Both the position numbers and the translations under genes were made by a program. Shown piece by piece: positions 44,194-52,491 of a stretch of DNA of 64,000 nt (position 1 is its first letter; every line of letters begins with the position of its first letter). Under the pieces are notes generated by a model. That model was given only the letters and a program-made list of their open reading frames with translations, was not told the origin of the DNA and ran no database searches. This DNA is from Rhodoplanes tepidamans (GTDB lineage Bacteria > Pseudomonadota > Alphaproteobacteria > Rhizobiales > Xanthobacteraceae): positions 124,001 through 188,000 of the forward strand of contig NZ_JAUSUJ010000010.1 of assembly GCF_030813915.1 (NCBI RefSeq), read 5' to 3'.

Positions 44194-45201
44194 ATGGAGT
44201 GGTATCGCAGCCTCGTGCTGGCGGCTGCCGTGGCGGCCGCGCCGCTGGCGGCTCTTCCGGACGCGGCCTCGGCGCAGGCGACCCTGCGCGCGTCGCATCA
44301 GTTCCCCGGCGGCAAGGGCGACGCCCGCGACGAGATGGTGCAGATCATCGCCCGCGAGGCGAAGGCCGCCAATGTCGGGCTCGACATCCAGGTCTTCCCG
44401 GGCGCCTCCCTGTTCAAGCCGAACGACCAGTGGAACGCGCTGGTCAACGGCCAGCTCGACATCTCCTCGTTCCCGCTCGATTACGCCAGCGGCAAGGTGC
44501 GGGCCTTCGGCGCCACCCTGATGCCGGGCCTGGTGCGCAACCACGAGCGGGCGCAGCGCCTCAACGACTCGCCCTTCATGAAGGAGATCCGCGCCAAGAT
44601 CGACAAGGCCGGCGTGATCGTGCTGGCGGACGCCTGGCTCGCCGGCGCGGTGGCCTCCAAGAAGGGGTGCGTGCGCAGGCCGGAGGACATCCAGGGCGTC
44701 AAGATCCGCTCCGCCGGGCCGACCTTCGCGTCGATGTGGCAGAAGGCCGGCGGCTCGATCGTCTCGATCCCGAGCAACGAGGTCTACAACGCGCTGCAGA
44801 CCGGCGTCGCCGAGGCGACCGACACGTCGACCGGCAGCTTCGTGTCGTTCCGGCTCTACGAGCAGGTGAAGTGCATCACGGCGCCCGGGGAGAACGCGCT
44901 GTGGTTCATGTACGAGCCGGTGCTGATGTCCAAGCGCAGCTTCAACCGGCTGACCAAGCCGCAGCAGGAGGCGCTGCTCGCCGCCGGCAAGAAGGCCGAA
45001 GCCTTCTTCAACGAGGCGACCAGGAAGCTCGACGAGCAGATGATCGACACCTTCAAGAAGAACAATGTCGAGGTGGCGACCCTGACGGCCGAGGAGTACG
45101 ACGCCTGGCTGAAGGTCGCCCAGGAGAGCTCCTACAAGGAGTTCGCCAGCGAGGTCCCGGACGGCAAGGCGCTGATCGACCAGGCGCTCGCGGTGAAGTG
45201 A
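44194..45201 (+). CDS. matP: TRAP transporter solute-binding protein (candidate malonate)
   Basis: A 335-residue DctP-type extracytoplasmic binding protein with signal peptide (LVLAAAVAAAPLAALPDAASAQ). Family features include ASHQFPGGKGDARDEMVQ, GQLDISSFPLDYASG, and the ligand-contacting arginine region GVKIRSAGP. It is followed by the small and large TRAP permeases and then malonyl-CoA decarboxylase and synthetase genes. This order matches the malonate matPQMAB set known in Sinorhizobium meliloti, so malonate is the likely substrate, by context. GGAGG is present before the ATG (CTGGGAGGA). Confidence 0.78.
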   Translation: MEWYRSLVLAAAVAAAPLAALPDAASAQATLRASHQFPGGKGDARDEMVQIIAREAKAANVGLDIQVFPGASLFKPNDQWNALVNGQLDISSFPLDYASGKVRAFGATLMPGLVRNHERAQRLNDSPFMKEIRAKIDKAGVIVLADAWLAGAVASKKGCVRRPEDIQGVKIRSAGPTFASMWQKAGGSIVSIPSNEVYNALQTGVAEATDTSTGSFVSFRLYEQVKCITAPGENALWFMYEPVLMSKRSFNRLTKPQQEALLAAGKKAEAFFNEATRKLDEQMIDTFKKNNVEVATLTAEEYDAWLKVAQESSYKEFASEVPDGKALIDQALAVK

Positions 45202-45268
45202 GCCACACAGCCGGCCGGCGCCGCCGGCCGGCTCCACGGGGGCGGGACGCGTGTCCCGGGGGAGTCTC

Positions 45269-45793
45269 ATGAACGTCGCGATCCGGGCCGTGCGCGGCCT
45301 CTCGCTCGTCTGCGGGATCGTCGCCGCGGCCCTGACGGCCACGGCCGTGGTCGTCGTCTGCCAGATGGTGTTCGTGCGCTTCGTGCTGAACCAGAACACC
45401 ATCTGGCAGACCGACTTCGTCACCTTCAGCCTGGTCGGCGCGACCTTCATCGGCGCGCCCTACGTGCTGATGACCCGCGGCCACGTCGCCGTCGACGTGC
45501 TGCCGCTGGCGCTCGGCGAGCGCGGCCGCTGGTGGCTGGCCGTCGTCGCCACGGTGCTGTCGCTGGCCTTCGTGGCCACCGCGACGGTGCTGACCGCGAT
45601 GTTCTGGCTGGAGGCGTGGGAGAACCGCTGGGTCTCCGAATCGATGTGGCGCGTGCGCATGTGGATTCCCTACGCGGCGATGCCGATCGGCCTCGGCGTG
45701 CTGACGCTGCAGTACCTGGCCGACCTCGCCGAGATTCTCACCGGCCGGGCGCGGCCGTTCGGTCTCGAGGCGCCGCTGGAGGGCGGCATATGA
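45269..45793 (+). CDS. matQ: TRAP transporter small permease (DctQ type)
   Basis: A 174-residue four-helix membrane protein. MVFVRFVLNQNTIWQTDFVTF is the signature of DctQ proteins, and MTRGHVAVDVLP is the conserved loop. GGGGGAG precedes the ATG at 45269. Its stop overlaps the large permease start (ATGA), so QM are co-translated. Function: it joins the large subunit to form the Na-coupled TRAP membrane unit. Malonate specificity is inferred from the neighbouring genes. Confidence 0.85.
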   Translation: MNVAIRAVRGLSLVCGIVAAALTATAVVVVCQMVFVRFVLNQNTIWQTDFVTFSLVGATFIGAPYVLMTRGHVAVDVLPLALGERGRWWLAVVATVLSLAFVATATVLTAMFWLEAWENRWVSESMWRVRMWIPYAAMPIGLGVLTLQYLADLAEILTGRARPFGLEAPLEGGI

Positions 45794-47115
45794 GCCCCGC
45801 CACGCAGGGCGCCATCGTCCTCGTCGTCACCATCCTGGTGCTGCTCACCGGCGCCCCGGTCGCCTTCGCGCTCGGGGCCGTCGCGGTCGTCTTCCTGGTG
45901 CTGTTCCAGGGCGCCGACTCGCTCTCGGTGGTCGCGGAGACGCTCTATTCGGGCCTGCACGACTTCACCCTGGTGTCGATCCCGATGTTCATCATGATGG
46001 GCGCGGCGATCGGCTCCTCGCCGGCGGGGCGCGACCTCTACGTCGCGCTCGACCGCTGGCTCTACCGGGTGCCGGGCGGGCTCGTCGTCTCCAATCTCGG
46101 CGCCTGCGCGCTGTTCGCCGCCCTCACCGGCTCGTCGCCGGCGACCTGCGCGGCGATCGGCAAGATGGGCATCCCGGAGATGCGCAAGCGCGGCTATCCG
46201 GCCGAGATCGCCACCGGCTCGATCTGCGCCGGCGGCACGCTCGGGATCCTGATCCCGCCGTCGATCACCTTCATCCTCTACGGCATCGCCACCGAGACCT
46301 CGATCGGCCGCCTGTTCCTGGCCGGCGTGATGCCCGGGCTGCTGCTCACCGGCCTGTTCATGGCGTGGACCATCTTCTACATCTGGTGGAAGGGGTTTCG
46401 CGCCTACGCACCGGAGTTCCGCTACTCGTGGGCCGAGAAGCTCTCCTCCATCCCGAAGGTGGCGCCGTTCCTCGCCATCGTGGTCGGCGTCATGGTCGTG
46501 CTCTACGGCGGCATCGCGACGCCGTCGGAGGCGGCGGGCGTCGGCGCCGCGCTGTGCGTGGTGCTCGCCGTCACGATCTACCGGATGTGGAGCCCGAAGG
46601 ACTGGTGGCGCATCCTGCGGGAGACGACGCGCGAGTCGGTGATGATCCTGATGATCATCGGCACCGCCGTGCTGTTCGGCTACATGCTGAGCTCGCTCTA
46701 CATCACCCAGACGCTGGCCCAGGCGATCGCCGCCGCCGAGGTCAATCGCTGGGTGCTGATGCTGCTGATCAACCTGTTCCTGCTGGTCGCCGGCTGCTTC
46801 ATCCCGCCGGCCGGCATCATCCTGATGACCAGCCCGATCCTGCTGCCGATCATCACCAATGCGGGATTCGATCCGGTGTGGTTCGGCGTCATCGTCACCA
46901 TCAACCTGGAGATCGGGCTGATCACCCCGCCGGTCGGGCTCAACCTGTTCGTCGTCAACGCCATCGCGCCCGACATTCCGACCCGCACCGTGCTCTTCGG
47001 CTCGATCCCCTATGTCGGCGCCATGGTCGTGGCGCTCCTGATCCTCTGCGTCTTCCCCGAGATCGCCACCTGGCTGCCTGACGCGCTGATGGGGCCGGCG
47101 AGCGGAGGCCGGTGA
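45790..47115 (+). CDS. matM: TRAP transporter large permease (DctM type)
   Basis: A 441-residue membrane protein with about 12 spans. DctM features seen are TGAPVAFALG, MFIMMGAAIGSSPAGRDLY, GSSPATCAAIGKMGIPEM, GGTLGILIPPSITFILYG and PPVGLNLFVVNAIAPDIP. It overlaps the small permease by four bases. It carries the substrate and Na sites of the TRAP system. After its stop are 297 bases with a dispersed hairpin (47212-47231) before matA, so matA may have its own promoter. Confidence 0.9.
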   Translation: MSPATQGAIVLVVTILVLLTGAPVAFALGAVAVVFLVLFQGADSLSVVAETLYSGLHDFTLVSIPMFIMMGAAIGSSPAGRDLYVALDRWLYRVPGGLVVSNLGACALFAALTGSSPATCAAIGKMGIPEMRKRGYPAEIATGSICAGGTLGILIPPSITFILYGIATETSIGRLFLAGVMPGLLLTGLFMAWTIFYIWWKGFRAYAPEFRYSWAEKLSSIPKVAPFLAIVVGVMVVLYGGIATPSEAAGVGAALCVVLAVTIYRMWSPKDWWRILRETTRESVMILMIIGTAVLFGYMLSSLYITQTLAQAIAAAEVNRWVLMLLINLFLLVAGCFIPPAGIILMTSPILLPIITNAGFDPVWFGVIVTINLEIGLITPPVGLNLFVVNAIAPDIPTRTVLFGSIPYVGAMVVALLILCVFPEIATWLPDALMGPASGGR

Positions 47116-47211
47116 GCGGAGGTCGGTGAGCGGACATCGGACCGGCCCCCGAACTCCGCCCGGTCCCGCGCAAGCGGGGATCCGGGTTTTTGTCCGCCGT
47201 GTCGCCCCCGG

Positions 47212-47231
47212 GTCCCCGCCGTCGCGGGGAC
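47212..47231. repeat. GTCCCCGC/GCGGGGAC hairpin element
   Basis: GTCCCCGC-CGTC-GCGGGGAC forms an 8-base-pair stem within a CCCGGGTCCCCG...GGGGACGAGCGGAG context that recurs in many Hyphomicrobiales intergenic regions. A partner-like GTCCCGCGCAAGCGGGGAT lies 50 bases upstream. It separates the TRAP genes from matA. Confidence 0.55.
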
Positions 47232-47412
47232 GAGCGGAGCCACCCCGGATTACGGCCGCTCCGTGACGGTTCCGTCCGGCCGCGCGACACTGCCGTGCCG
47301 CGCCGCGGGGTGATTTTCGGCCCCGCCCTTGCTATGTTGCGGATGGACATCCGCCTCCGGCCGTCCACCTCCGGTCCTTCGGGGCGGCCGCGGGGCCAAC
47401 AGGACGAGGCAG

Positions 47413-48999
47413 ATGAACACGTCGTTCTTCGGCGAGCTGTTGCAGACGATCAGCGAGCGCGGCCGCCACCTGCTGGAGCGCCGGCGCGAGCCGCTGGGCC
47501 AGGTCCACTCGGAAAGCCTGGCGGATCTGTGCGAGGCGCTGCTGTCCGGCCGCGGCGAGGCGTCGGGCACCGCGCTGGCGCGAGAAATCCTGCAGCGCTA
47601 CGAGGAGCTGAAGACCGGGCCGCGCATCGCCTTCTTCGAGGCGCTGGCGACGCGCTTCGGGCCCGACCACGCCAGGCTCGGCAAGGCCGTGCAGGCGTTC
47701 CAGGCCGATCCGAACGACGCCACGGCGCACGCCCTGCACCTCGCCACCGAGCCGCGCCGGCAGGAGCTGTTCCGCCGCCTCAACCTCGCCCCGCACGGCA
47801 CCGCCTCGCTGGTGCGCATGCGCGAGCACCTGCTCGCCGCCATGGCGCGCCGCACCGACCTCGAGCCGATCGACGCCGACTTCCGCCACCTGTTCGCCTC
47901 GTGGTTCAACCGCGGGTTCCTGGTGCTCCGGCGCATCGACTGGTCGACGCCCGCCGCCGTGCTGGAGCGGATCATCCGTTACGAGGCCGTGCACCAGATC
48001 CGCGACTGGAACGACCTGCGCGCCCGCATCGACCCGCCGGACCGGCGCTGCTACGCCTTCTTCCATCCGGCCCTGGTCGACGATCCGCTGATCTTCGTCG
48101 AGGTGGCGCTGACCCGCGAGATTCCCGGCGCCATCGGCCCGATCCTCGCCACCGAGCGGGAGCCGATCGATCCGGAGCGCGCCACCACGGCGGTGTTCTA
48201 CTCGATCTCCAACTGCCAGCGCGGGCTGGCCAGCGTCTCCTTCGGCAGCTTCCTGATCAAGCAGGTGGTGGCCGACATCTCGCGCGATTTCCCGCGGCTC
48301 TCCACCTACGTGACGCTGTCGCCGGCGCCGAACTTCGCCTCCTGGCTCAAGCGCGAGCGCGCCGCCGAGGCCTCGCTGCTGAGCGAGGCCGACCGCATCG
48401 CCCTCGCCCGCCTCGACGAGGACGGCTGGTGGGAGAACAAGGCGACGCTCGAGGAGGTGCGCGACCCGATGCTGCGCGCCGCCGCCAACTACTACCTGAA
48501 CGCCCGCGACCGCCGCGGCCGGCCGGTCGACTCGGTCGCCCGCTTCCATCTCGGCAACGGCGCGCGGCTGGAGCGGCTCGACTGGCCGGCCGACCTCTCG
48601 ACCCGCGGCCGCGAGCAGTCCTACGGCCTGATGGTCAACTATCTCTACGATCTCGGCGAGATCGAGCAGAACCACGAGGCCTATGCGGAGAGCCGCACCG
48701 TGATCGCCGCCAATGCGGTGAGGAAGCTCGCCAAGCCGCCGCGCGCCCTGGTCCCGACCAAGCTGATCGGCGGCGACAAGAGCTCCGACAAGAAGGCCGA
48801 CGCCAAGGCCGCGAAGGCGGACGGCAAGGCGGAGGGCAAGGCGGAGGGCAAGGCGGACGCGAAGGCGCTGCCGAAGCCGGAGACGGCCGCGGCCGGCCCG
48901 AGCCCGGACGACACGCCGAAGCCCGCCGCCGAGGCCGCACCGGCCGCACCGGCCGCAGCGGAGCCGGAGAAGAAGGTCGAGGCCTCGACGACGGCGTGA
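47413..48999 (+). CDS. matA: Malonyl-CoA decarboxylase
   Basis: MatA decarboxylates malonyl-CoA to acetyl-CoA, the carbon-yielding step of malonate use. The 528-residue protein has the all-helical N-terminal domain (GELLQTISERG, LATRFGPD) and the GNAT-like catalytic domain: the catalytic Ser-His pair regions FYSISNCQRGLASVSFGSFLIKQVV and HLGNGARLERLDW are recognisable, as is CYAFFHPAL. Residues after about 455 form a low-complexity Lys/Ala/Asp then Pro/Ala/Glu tail (KADGKAEGKAEGKADAKAL), unlike the normal family end. The start at 47413 follows GAGGCAG. It is followed by a hairpin and opposing genes, which separate it from matB. Confidence 0.93.
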   Translation: MNTSFFGELLQTISERGRHLLERRREPLGQVHSESLADLCEALLSGRGEASGTALAREILQRYEELKTGPRIAFFEALATRFGPDHARLGKAVQAFQADPNDATAHALHLATEPRRQELFRRLNLAPHGTASLVRMREHLLAAMARRTDLEPIDADFRHLFASWFNRGFLVLRRIDWSTPAAVLERIIRYEAVHQIRDWNDLRARIDPPDRRCYAFFHPALVDDPLIFVEVALTREIPGAIGPILATEREPIDPERATTAVFYSISNCQRGLASVSFGSFLIKQVVADISRDFPRLSTYVTLSPAPNFASWLKRERAAEASLLSEADRIALARLDEDGWWENKATLEEVRDPMLRAAANYYLNARDRRGRPVDSVARFHLGNGARLERLDWPADLSTRGREQSYGLMVNYLYDLGEIEQNHEAYAESRTVIAANAVRKLAKPPRALVPTKLIGGDKSSDKKADAKAAKADGKAEGKAEGKADAKALPKPETAAAGPSPDDTPKPAAEAAPAAPAAAEPEKKVEASTTA

Positions 49000-49013
49000 G
49001 GCGGTGCCGTCAG

Positions 49014-49035
49014 CTCTCCCGGCGCGCGGGGAGAG
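49014..49035. terminator. Hairpin between convergent matA and TPR gene
   Basis: CTCTCCC (49014-49020), eight-base GC loop, GGGAGAG (49029-49035). It lies 15 bases after the matA stop and 60 bases from the convergent gene's stop. No T-run is present. It is a member of the CTCTCCC hairpin family and can serve both transcripts. Confidence 0.55.
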
Positions 49036-49094
49036 GTCGCCATCCGCGTCCTCGCGCGGGTGGCGGGTGAGGCGGATGCGCCACGGCGCGAGCT

Positions 49095-49595
49095 CTATCC
49101 TTCCTCCGCCTCGTCCGCCGCCACCACGGCGAGCACCCGCCGCGCGCCGAAGCGGTCGGCCGGATCGAGGGCGACGACCTTCTCCAGCGCCGCGATCCCG
49201 GCCTCGACGTCACCGAGCCGCAGGCTGGCATAGCCCCAGGCGAGCAGCGCCTGCAGATAGAGGCCCGGGGCCTCCTCCGGAGCCGCGAACGACGCGTCGT
49301 CCGGCTCCACCAGCCGCCAGTCGGTGGCGATGTTGAGCCGCCGCGCCATGCTCTCGACGATGGCGGCGGCGTGCGGCAGCGCCTCGGCGAGACGGTGATC
49401 GTAGAAATAGAACCGGTAGGCGGCGAGCCGCGCCTCCAGGCTGTCCGGCGCCGCGGCGAGCGCCGCGTGCACGGCCGCCTCGGCCTGCGCCGGATCGGAC
49501 CGCGCCCGCGTCGCGCCGGCGAGCAGGGCCGCGACCGACAGGGCGTCGTCGTCGGTCCGGTCGCCGTTTCCGTCATCGGTGCCGAGCCACGGCAT
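49095..49595 (-). CDS. Hypothetical TPR-like protein
   Basis: A 166-residue soluble protein with tetratricopeptide-like helical pairs: AEAAVHAALAAAPDSLEARLAAYRFYFYDHRLAEALPHA near residues 38-76 and LLAWGYASLRLGDVEAGIAALEKVVALDPADRF near 117-150. The 25 N-terminal residues are acidic. No signal peptide is present. It opposes the mat genes and is followed by nothing on its own strand, so it appears monocistronic or follows the EF-hand gene upstream (149 bases). No specific function can be proposed. Confidence 0.75.
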   Translation of the reverse strand: MPWLGTDDGNGDRTDDDALSVAALLAGATRARSDPAQAEAAVHAALAAAPDSLEARLAAYRFYFYDHRLAEALPHAAAIVESMARRLNIATDWRLVEPDDASFAAPEEAPGLYLQALLAWGYASLRLGDVEAGIAALEKVVALDPADRFGARRVLAVVAADEAEEG

Positions 49596-49744
49596 GCTGC
49601 TGTCTCCATCCCGACCGGAGATCAGCTTAGGCGAGCCTCCGGCCGGAGCGCAAAAGGCCGGTCGGACCGGAGCCGTACGCGCCCGATCCGCGTCGGCGAT
49701 CGCGGGGGCCCCGTGGCGGCGCCCCCGCGGCGACGACGCGCCGC

Positions 49745-50326
49745 TCAGGCCGCAGTCGCGGTCGTGCTGCTGGTCGACGTGCTGCTGGTGGCGTCTGACG
49801 GCGGCGGAGGCGGCGGGCCCTGCATCGAGGCGTGCAGGCTCTCGAGCTGGCTCGACAGCTCGTCGGTGCTCACCGAGCCGTCGCGGTCGGTGTCGAGCGA
49901 CTCGAGCATCGCCTCGGCGTCGCTCGCGGTGCCGCCGTTCTCGGTGACGAAGGTCTCGAGCTCGCTCTCGGAGATCGCGCCGTCGCCGTCGCTGTCGAGC
50001 GTCGACACGATGGACTCGGCCATCTCCTCCTCGGACGGCGGCGGAGGCGGCGGCATCGCCTCCTCGGTGGCGGTCGTCGCGGTGGTGGTGGCGCTCTCGT
50101 CCTCCTGGGCCGACAGCAGGAGCGACATCAGCGCGCTGGACAGCGACGTCGTCTCGCTGGACGACGTCGAGGTGGTGGACGTGCTCGACGTCGTCGCGCT
50201 GCTCGACGTCGTGGACGTGGTGGACGAGGAGTCGGACTCGGTCGACTCGGTGGCGCTGGTGCGGAGCAGCTTCATCAGATCGGCGATCGCCGAAGTGTCG
50301 GTCGAGCCGACGCTGGACACGGACAT
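49745..50326 (-). CDS. EF-hand protein with Ser/Thr-rich low-complexity segments
   Basis: A 193-residue protein with two canonical calcium-binding loops, DSDGDGAISESE (residues 111-122) and DTDRDGSVSTDE (145-156), forming one EF-hand pair. The N-terminal 25-85 segment is almost only Ser, Thr and Glu. A proline run (PPPPPP) flanks each side of the pair, and the C-terminus is again Ser/Thr-rich. No signal peptide is evident, though such proteins in alphaproteobacteria are often exported. It is transcribed out of an AT-rich 507-base region. Likely role: calcium sensing or buffering. The Ser/Thr stretches could be modification sites; this is inference. Confidence 0.85.
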   Translation of the reverse strand: MSVSSVGSTDTSAIADLMKLLRTSATESTESDSSSTTSTTSSSATTSSTSTTSTSSSETTSLSSALMSLLLSAQEDESATTTATTATEEAMPPPPPPSEEEMAESIVSTLDSDGDGAISESELETFVTENGGTASDAEAMLESLDTDRDGSVSTDELSSQLESLHASMQGPPPPPPSDATSSTSTSSTTATAA

Positions 50327-50833
50327 CCGTCTCTCCTTTGTGCGCGGCCGGCGGCTGTCCGATGCCGCGGTTGCGGCGGAGGGGCGACGCGGGGCACGCG
50401 CTGACAGTGACAACCGTCATACGGGGAGCGCAGCGGTTCCGGTCCGATTTTTCTCAGTTCATCTCCATAAAATGGATCGGCGTTTTTGAAGTCGGAATGT
50501 TTTCGCTCATGAAAGAGACCAATTTTTATTACGACTCTTTGCACAATTACGAAAGCCGTTCCAAATCTGCATTTTTGTTTCCGTATTTTTCTACATCGTG
50601 TCGCGCCACGACGATTGTATTCGTCCGTTTCTCCGGCGCCCTCGCGATACGCACCGTGCGCAGCGAAGGCCAGCCGGGGCAGCGCCCGCCGTCGCCGCCC
50701 TTGACCCGTGCGCCGCCGCGAAAATAACGTCGGCGGCCCTCGGGACCGACCGTCGGACGCGCGGCCGCTCCGCGGCGCGCCCGGCCGCGGCGCCGCACCA
50801 ACAACCACCCTGGAAACGAGCCTGGAACCGCCC
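50327..50833. other. 507-base divergent region with an AT-rich island
   Basis: The stretch lies between the EF-hand gene (leftward) and matB (rightward). Bases 50440-50610 are strikingly AT-rich (runs such as TTTTTATTACG, GCATTTTTGTTTCCGTATTTTTC) against a genome near 70% GC. They contain T-runs on both strands and a short TCGTG/CACGA hairpin at about 50595-50610. An open frame across it lacks coding character. It may hold strong promoters, a nucleoid-protein site or a small RNA; nothing more specific is visible. Confidence 0.6.
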
Positions 50834-52345
50834 ATGTCCGGAAGCCTGTTCGCCCTTCTCCGCAGCCGCATCCCGTCGCAGGGCAAGGCGCTGATCGAGA
50901 CGCCCTCGGGCGAGCGGATCACCTATGGTGACATGCTGGCGCGCACCGGCCGGCTCGCGAATGCGCTGGTGCGGCTCGGCGTGACGCCCGGCGACCGGGT
51001 CGCCGTGCAGGTGGAGAAGAGCCCGGAGAACCTGATGCTGTTCCTGGCGGTGATGCGGGCCGGCGCCGTCTACCTGCCGCTCAACACCGCCTACACGACG
51101 CACGAGGTCGAGTATTTCGTCAGCGACGCCGAGCCGAAGCTGGTCGTCTGCGATCCGGGCCGGCGCGACGGGCTCGCGCCGATCGCCGAGCTGCGGGGCG
51201 CCGCCCTGCACACGCTCGACGCCGACGGCCGCGGCTCGCTCGCCGAGCTCGCCGCCGCCGCGCCGGAGGCGTTCGAGGACGTCGGCCGCGCCGAGGACGA
51301 CCTCGCCTGCATCCTCTACACGTCGGGCACCACGGGCCGCTCCAAGGGCGCGATGCTGACCCACCGGAATCTCGGCTCCAATGCCGACACGCTGGTCGGC
51401 TACTGGCGCTTCTCCGACGCCGACGTGCTGCTGCACGCGCTGCCGATCTATCACACCCACGGCCTGTTCACGGCCGCCATGACGGTGATGCTCGCCGGCG
51501 GCAGCATGCTGTGGCTGCAGAAGTTCGACGCCGACCAGGTGATCGCGCTGCTGCCGCGCGTCACCACCCTGATGGGCGTGCCGACCCACTATGTGCGGCT
51601 CGTCCAGCACCCGGGCCTCACCCGCGAGGCGACCGCCCACATGCGGCTGTTCACCTCGGGCTCGGCGCCGCTGCTCGCCGAGACGCACGAGCAGTTCCGG
51701 GCCAAGACCGGCCACGCCATCCTGGAGCGCTACGGGATGACCGAGACCGGCATGAACACCTCGAACCCCTTCGACGGCGAGCGCATCGCCGGCACGGTCG
51801 GCTTCCCGCTGCCCGGCATCACGGTGCGGGTGGCCAATCCCGGCAGCGGCGAGGTGCTGCCGGCCGGCGAGGTCGGCGTGCTGGAGGTGAAGGGCCCGAA
51901 CGTGTTCGCCGGCTACTGGCGCATGCCGGAGAAGACCAAGGACGAGTTCCGCCCCGACGGCTTCTTCATCACCGGCGACGTCGGCATGATCGACGCCCGC
52001 GGCTACGTCCACATCGTCGGGCGCGCCAAGGATCTGATCATCTCGGGCGGCTTCAACGTCTATCCGAAGGAGGTCGAGAGCGAGATCGACCTCCTGCCCG
52101 GCGTCGTCGAGTCGGCCGTCATCGGCTGCCCGCATCCGGACTTCGGCGAGGGCGTCACCGCCGTGGTGGTGAAGGAGCCGGGCGCGTCCCTCACCGAGCG
52201 CGACGTGATCGCCGCGCTGGAGGACCGGCTGGCCAAGTTCAAGCTGCCCAAACGCGTGCTGTTCGTCGACGAGCTGCCGCGCAACACCATGGGCAAGCTG
52301 CAGAAGAACGTGCTGCGCGACCAGAACAAGGCGCTCTACGGCTGA
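50834..52345 (+). CDS. matB: Malonyl-CoA synthetase
   Basis: MatB activates malonate to malonyl-CoA with ATP (acyl-adenylate route). The 503-residue member of the ANL superfamily shows the phosphate-binding loop LYTSGTTGRSKGAM (about residues 161-174), the adenylate motif YGMTETGMNTSN, the hinge region GRAKDLIISGGFNVYPKEVE, and the C-terminal catalytic lysine in LPRNTMGKLQKN. HALPIYHTHGLF and the dicarboxylate-recognising arginine region are as in MatB. It lies 1.8 kb from matA with two opposing genes between, so the mat operon is split here. It ends convergently with a beta-lactamase gene. Confidence 0.9.
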   Translation: MSGSLFALLRSRIPSQGKALIETPSGERITYGDMLARTGRLANALVRLGVTPGDRVAVQVEKSPENLMLFLAVMRAGAVYLPLNTAYTTHEVEYFVSDAEPKLVVCDPGRRDGLAPIAELRGAALHTLDADGRGSLAELAAAAPEAFEDVGRAEDDLACILYTSGTTGRSKGAMLTHRNLGSNADTLVGYWRFSDADVLLHALPIYHTHGLFTAAMTVMLAGGSMLWLQKFDADQVIALLPRVTTLMGVPTHYVRLVQHPGLTREATAHMRLFTSGSAPLLAETHEQFRAKTGHAILERYGMTETGMNTSNPFDGERIAGTVGFPLPGITVRVANPGSGEVLPAGEVGVLEVKGPNVFAGYWRMPEKTKDEFRPDGFFITGDVGMIDARGYVHIVGRAKDLIISGGFNVYPKEVESEIDLLPGVVESAVIGCPHPDFGEGVTAVVVKEPGASLTERDVIAALEDRLAKFKLPKRVLFVDELPRNTMGKLQKNVLRDQNKALYG

Positions 52346-52462
52346 AGCCGGCCGTCATCGTGTCGCAGGACGGGCACAGGCGCAGAACGCGCCGTGCCCG
52401 CGCCGTCGACGCTCTCGGACTCGGACACCCGGCCTCGTCTATAGACGCCGGACGGCGTGGGC

Positions 52463-52481
52463 GCCGCGCCTTCGGCGCGGC
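52463..52481. repeat. Rhizobial TAGGGTGG-type element with GCCGCGCC hairpin
   Basis: GCCGCGCC-TTC-GGCGCGGC forms an 8-base-pair stem. On the minus strand the flanks read GTAGGGTGGACGAAGCCGCG and GGCGCCCACGCCGTCC, the pattern of the dispersed TAGGGTGGGC...GCCCACC repeats of Bradyrhizobium-related genomes. It sits between the convergent matB and beta-lactamase genes and likely acts as a two-way terminator. Confidence 0.65.
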
Positions 52482-52491
52482 TTCGTCCACC

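Noticed and set aside
50338-50727. Open frame of 129 codons crossing the AT-rich island
   Set aside because: No ribosome binding site, composition changes abruptly within it, and no recognisable protein features; more likely regulatory DNA.
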